Below, piece by piece: positions 60,908 through 64,000 of a stretch of 64,000 bases of DNA. Position numbers and translations under genes: made by a program. The stretch is from the NCBI RefSeq assembly GCF_000189415.1, contig NC_015144.1, positions 1,908,001-1,972,000 on the forward strand, given 5' to 3'. The notes under the pieces are model-generated. The model worked only from the letters and a program-made list of their open reading frames with translations, did not search any database and had not been told where the DNA came from. Source of the DNA: Weeksella virosa DSM 16922. GTDB lineage: Bacteria; Bacteroidota; Bacteroidia; Flavobacteriales; Weeksellaceae. How positions within the stretch are numbered: the stretch's first letter is position 1; each line of letters begins with the position of its first letter.

Positions 60908-63900
60908 ATGAAACGTTATTTAACATTATTATCCTTGTGTTTTGCTGCCGTTCAAATGGTGGCTCAAGAAAACTCTAAAATCAAGGGAATTGTACAAGAC
61001 GAGAAAGGGAAACCTGTTTCGGGAGCAAGTGTACACATTACTTCTGATTCGGATACATCTATTTCGTTTTCTACAACGACCAACAGCAATGGGATTTTTG
61101 AGGTGAGTGGATTATTATCCGATGAAAAATATGATATAGAAATAGATCATTTGCATCATGAATCGTATTATATCGATAATTATAAAGTAAATGCAGGAGA
61201 TAATAATTCTTTGTCAGTAAAACTTAACCAAAGTATCGGTTTAGAGGCCGCTGTAGTGACGGCTTTGGGAATTAAAAGAGAAGAAAAAAAGTTGGGGTTT
61301 GCACAGCAAACTATTGATTCTGAGTCGCTAAATAATGCAGAAAACAATAACTGGTCAGATGGATTGAAAGGAAAAGTAGCAGGTCTAAATATCATTTCGG
61401 CTGGCTCTGGACCCATCAACTCACAAAATATTGTTTTGCGAGGAAATAACTCTACCGAATTGCATAAAAACTACGCACTCATTGTAATCGATGGTGTACC
61501 CATGAATCCCGAAATGACATCTTCTGGTAATAATTCTTCTTACATGGGAGCAGATTCGCCTATCGATTTTGGAAACGCAATTTCAGACCTCAACCCAAAT
61601 GATATTGAGAGTGTTACGGTTCTTAAAGGGCCTTCTGCAGCTGCTCTATACGGTTCTCGTGCAGCCAATGGAGCCATTATGATTACGACAAAGTCGGGAA
61701 ATAAAAATAAAAAAATCGGAGTCGATTTTCGCTCTTCTCTTATGGTAGATGTAATTAATCGATGGCCAGATTATCAGTACGAATATGGGCAAGGAACTTT
61801 GCAAAAAAACAAAAAAGGTGAGTTTTATTATTCCTATGGTAATTCTTCTGATGGTAACTCTACCAGTGCAACAAGTAGTGCTTTCGGACCCAAATTCGAC
61901 GGACAATTTTACTACCAATATGATCCTTTCTTGCAAGGACAAGGCGAAGAGAGAACACTTTGGAGACCTTATAAAGACAATAGAAAAGCGTTTTGGAATA
62001 CTGGTATAACTTTTACCAATAATGTATCGATTTCTGGTAGCGGAAAAGAAGGGGCGATGAGAGCATCTTTTGGACATGTGAAAAATAGTTGGATTATGCC
62101 CAATACAGGGTTCGATAGTTATACTGCATCCATCAATGCAAATTATAATGTATCGGAAAGGATAAAATTAACGTCAGTTGTCAATTACACCAATAAAGTT
62201 AGCGATAACATTCCGGGAACAGGTTATAATAACGGTTCTATAGCTTATTTCATGATTTTTCAGAACCCAAATGTAAGCTTAGATTGGTACAGAGATCGCT
62301 GGTATGCAGGGCAAGAATATCTAAGCCAGATACAGCCGTATAGTTCTTATATAGATAATCCCTACGTTATAGCTTATGATGCTACCAATCCATTGCAGAG
62401 TAATCAAATTACAGGAAACATCCAGGCAAATATTCAACTTACCTCGAAGCTAAATTTCATGTTGCGCTCGGGCGTTAATATGTATAACCAAATAAGACAA
62501 CAAAACCGACCACATGATATGAATCGTTGGTTGAATGGACATTATAAAAGGCAAGATATCCAAAAAAGAGAAATCAACACCGACTTTCTCTTATCCTACC
62601 AAGATTATATAGGTGAGGATTTCTCTATGAGCATGAATTTTGGTGGGAATAAAAGAGATTATCAATACTTACGCAAAGATGCACAAGTAGACGAATTAGT
62701 AATCCCCAATGTCTATATGTTGTCTAACGGGATGAATAGCCCTATCGTAAAAACATATGATAAGTATATAAAAGTCAATAGTTTATATGGGTTGATATCC
62801 CTAGGATTTAGAGATCAGGTATTTATAGATATTACAGCCCGAAACGATTGGTCGAGTACATTACCCAAAAACAATCGTTCTTATTTCTACCCATCAGTAT
62901 CATCTAGCTTTATCTTATCAGATATTTTTAGATTATCAAAACCAATTGATTATCTAAAATATAGATTATCTTTTGCACAAGTAGGAAACGATGCAGAACC
63001 GTATAGTACAAGTAAATACTATAATGCTAATGACTTTCCTGGGTCTTCAACTACACCAAGCAAATTACACAATTTAGACCTGAAACCAGAAATATCTAAA
63101 AGTTGGGAAACCGGAATAGAGTTGATGATGTTTCGTAAAAGGGTTGGGATAGATGTAACGCTCTATCAAACCAACACAAGAAATCAAATTATCGAAGTAC
63201 CTACTGATCAAGTTACCGGTTATACCTCTGCTATTATCAATGGAGGAGAAGTGCGAAATCGTGGTATAGAAGTTATGCTAAATCTCAAACCAATCCGTAC
63301 AACAGATTTTACGTGGCAACTAATCGGAAACTGGGCTATCAATGAAAATAGAATCATTGCACTTACAGATGGTGTAGAGGAGAAACCATTGGCTTCTTCT
63401 GGTACTGTAAGTGTAATTGGGAAAGTTGGGGGTACAACAACAGCGCTTTATGGATACGGTTTTGTCCGTGATAATCAAGGAAACATTGTCTATGAAAATG
63501 GAGTACCGGCTTATCCTACCGAAATACAATATATAGGAGATGCAGCACCAAAATGGCGCGCAGGATTAACGAATTCTTTCAAGTATAAAAATCTAAGTTT
63601 AAGTGTAACATTAGACGGTCAATACGGTGGAATTGTTTACTCACAATCGCATCATAAAATGATGGAACAAGGAAAACTAAAAGCTACCTTGCCAGGTCGA
63701 GATACAGGATTTATTGTTGGTGAAGGAGTTGTGCAAAACCCAGATGGGAGCTATTCACCCAACACCGAGCAAGTGAAGATTACCGATTATTATGCGAAAT
63801 ACTATCGTCGTGCCAATGTAGAATCCAACTCATTTGATGCATCTTACCTAAAACTGCGCGAAGTGAATTTTACCTACAATTTACCTAAAAAACTGATAGA

Positions 63901-64000
63901 GAAAACTGGTTTGGATAATCTGAGTTTATCGGTATTTGGGAAAAATTTAGCCGTTTGGTCAGACTTCCCGTTGTATGATCCAGAGACTGCATCAATAGAA
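60908..64000 (+). CDS. SusC/RagA-family TonB-dependent outer-membrane receptor, 3' end beyond window
   Basis: The frame is open for 1031 codons from ATG 60908 to the window edge. It has a signal peptide (residues 1-20, ending MVAQ), a carboxypeptidase-regulatory-like beta-sandwich at about 23-105 (KIKGIVQDEKGKPVSGASVHI), the SusC linker VVTALGIKREEKKLGFAQQ at about 116-134, then the plug domain (VAGLNIISAGSGPINSQNIVLRG; IVIDGVPMN; DIESVTVLKGPSAAALYGSRAANGAIMITTKSG) and the beta-barrel. It lacks an N-terminal STN signalling domain. The visible text LSVFGKNLAVWSDFPLYDPE is usual about 100 residues before the end. The SusD partner would lie downstream. The imported ligand (glycan, peptide or metal complex) is not predictable. 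Confidence 0.95.
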   Translation, partial: MKRYLTLLSLCFAAVQMVAQENSKIKGIVQDEKGKPVSGASVHITSDSDTSISFSTTTNSNGIFEVSGLLSDEKYDIEIDHLHHESYYIDNYKVNAGDNNSLSVKLNQSIGLEAAVVTALGIKREEKKLGFAQQTIDSESLNNAENNNWSDGLKGKVAGLNIISAGSGPINSQNIVLRGNNSTELHKNYALIVIDGVPMNPEMTSSGNNSSYMGADSPIDFGNAISDLNPNDIESVTVLKGPSAAALYGSRAANGAIMITTKSGNKNKKIGVDFRSSLMVDVINRWPDYQYEYGQGTLQKNKKGEFYYSYGNSSDGNSTSATSSAFGPKFDGQFYYQYDPFLQGQGEERTLWRPYKDNRKAFWNTGITFTNNVSISGSGKEGAMRASFGHVKNSWIMPNTGFDSYTASINANYNVSERIKLTSVVNYTNKVSDNIPGTGYNNGSIAYFMIFQNPNVSLDWYRDRWYAGQEYLSQIQPYSSYIDNPYVIAYDATNPLQSNQITGNIQANIQLTSKLNFMLRSGVNMYNQIRQQNRPHDMNRWLNGHYKRQDIQKREINTDFLLSYQDYIGEDFSMSMNFGGNKRDYQYLRKDAQVDELVIPNVYMLSNGMNSPIVKTYDKYIKVNSLYGLISLGFRDQVFIDITARNDWSSTLPKNNRSYFYPSVSSSFILSDIFRLSKPIDYLKYRLSFAQVGNDAEPYSTSKYYNANDFPGSSTTPSKLHNLDLKPEISKSWETGIELMMFRKRVGIDVTLYQTNTRNQIIEVPTDQVTGYTSAIINGGEVRNRGIEVMLNLKPIRTTDFTWQLIGNWAINENRIIALTDGVEEKPLASSGTVSVIGKVGGTTTALYGYGFVRDNQGNIVYENGVPAYPTEIQYIGDAAPKWRAGLTNSFKYKNLSLSVTLDGQYGGIVYSQSHHKMMEQGKLKATLPGRDTGFIVGEGVVQNPDGSYSPNTEQVKITDYYAKYYRRANVESNSFDASYLKLREVNFTYNLPKKLIEKTGLDNLSLSVFGKNLAVWSDFPLYDPETASIE

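Noticed and set aside
1-64000. CRISPR arrays, tRNA and rRNA genes
   Set aside because: No regularly spaced repeats, no cloverleaf with the GTTCGAnnC arm and no rRNA-like conserved blocks were noticed; a covariance-model search would be decisive.
60908-64000. Minus-strand open frames opposite the SusC gene
   Set aside because: They are shadows of a single long plus-strand frame with full SusC motifs.

Overview
The window is AT-rich and densely coded. It reads as chromosome from a member of the Bacteroidota, most likely a flavobacterial or Weeksellaceae-type organism. The evidence is two proteins with type IX secretion (T9SS) C-terminal sorting domains, a fused SecDF, a SusC/RagA-type TonB-dependent receptor behind a FecI/FecR pair, a flavobacterial LysS with a C-terminal extension, DUF4230/DUF4126/SIMPL proteins, and promoters of the TTTG-N19to21-TAnnTTTG type instead of -35/-10 boxes. 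The species assignment is inference; no database was consulted.

Layout. 1-2.1 kb: end of chorismate synthase and two T9SS cargo-type proteins. 2.1-7.1 kb: a tight minus-strand run of a YpdA-like bacillithiol-disulfide reductase, a methyltransferase, a Kef-type cation/proton antiporter and DNA polymerase IV, which looks like a stress operon. 7.2-13.4 kb: a TetR-TolC-MFP-RND efflux operon with a well-formed promoter and two candidate operators. 13.6-16.2 kb: pnp and rpsO. 16.5-22.0 kb: a second efflux operon (TolC, HlyD, ABC-2 permease) ending in the ABC-F gene uup and lacking its own transport ATPase. 22.1-32.9 kb: a lipoprotein, a FUSC protein, a THUMP-like methyltransferase, the methylmalonyl-CoA mutase small subunit, an FtsB/DivIC protein, udk, DUF4126, tesB, a nitronate monooxygenase-like protein and a MATE pump. 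33-43.8 kb: acyl-CoA synthetase, zinc protease, XRE regulator with repeated operator-like sites, M14 peptidase, thioredoxin-like lipoprotein, DUF4230, SIMPL protein, thiamine pyrophosphokinase, cobalamin adenosyltransferase and an MFS pump. 43.9-50.2 kb: secDF, tatA, PAP2 phosphatase and cydAB, so protein export and respiration. 52.5-58.9 kb: lysS, two tandem paralogous secreted proteins, and an SDR/iron-type ABC operon. 59-64 kb: ECF sigma factor, FecR anti-sigma and a SusC receptor running off the edge.

The most unusual structure lies between cydB and lysS. A 461-bp segment holding the convergent 3' ends of both genes and their shared terminator occurs twice in direct orientation (49990-50450 and 52175-52635). 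The copies have no length difference and about nine substitutions. They bracket a 1.7-kb very AT-rich insert carrying a small cysteine-rich lipoprotein gene, a start-less remnant of a Phd/YefM antitoxin, the tail of a coiled-coil protein ending in a basic/WW motif, and a strong hairpin. One intact cydB and one intact lysS remain. This is what single-crossover integration of a circular element carrying that segment would leave, followed by decay. I found no CRISPR array, tRNA, rRNA or intact transposase, and I cannot claim a complete new system.
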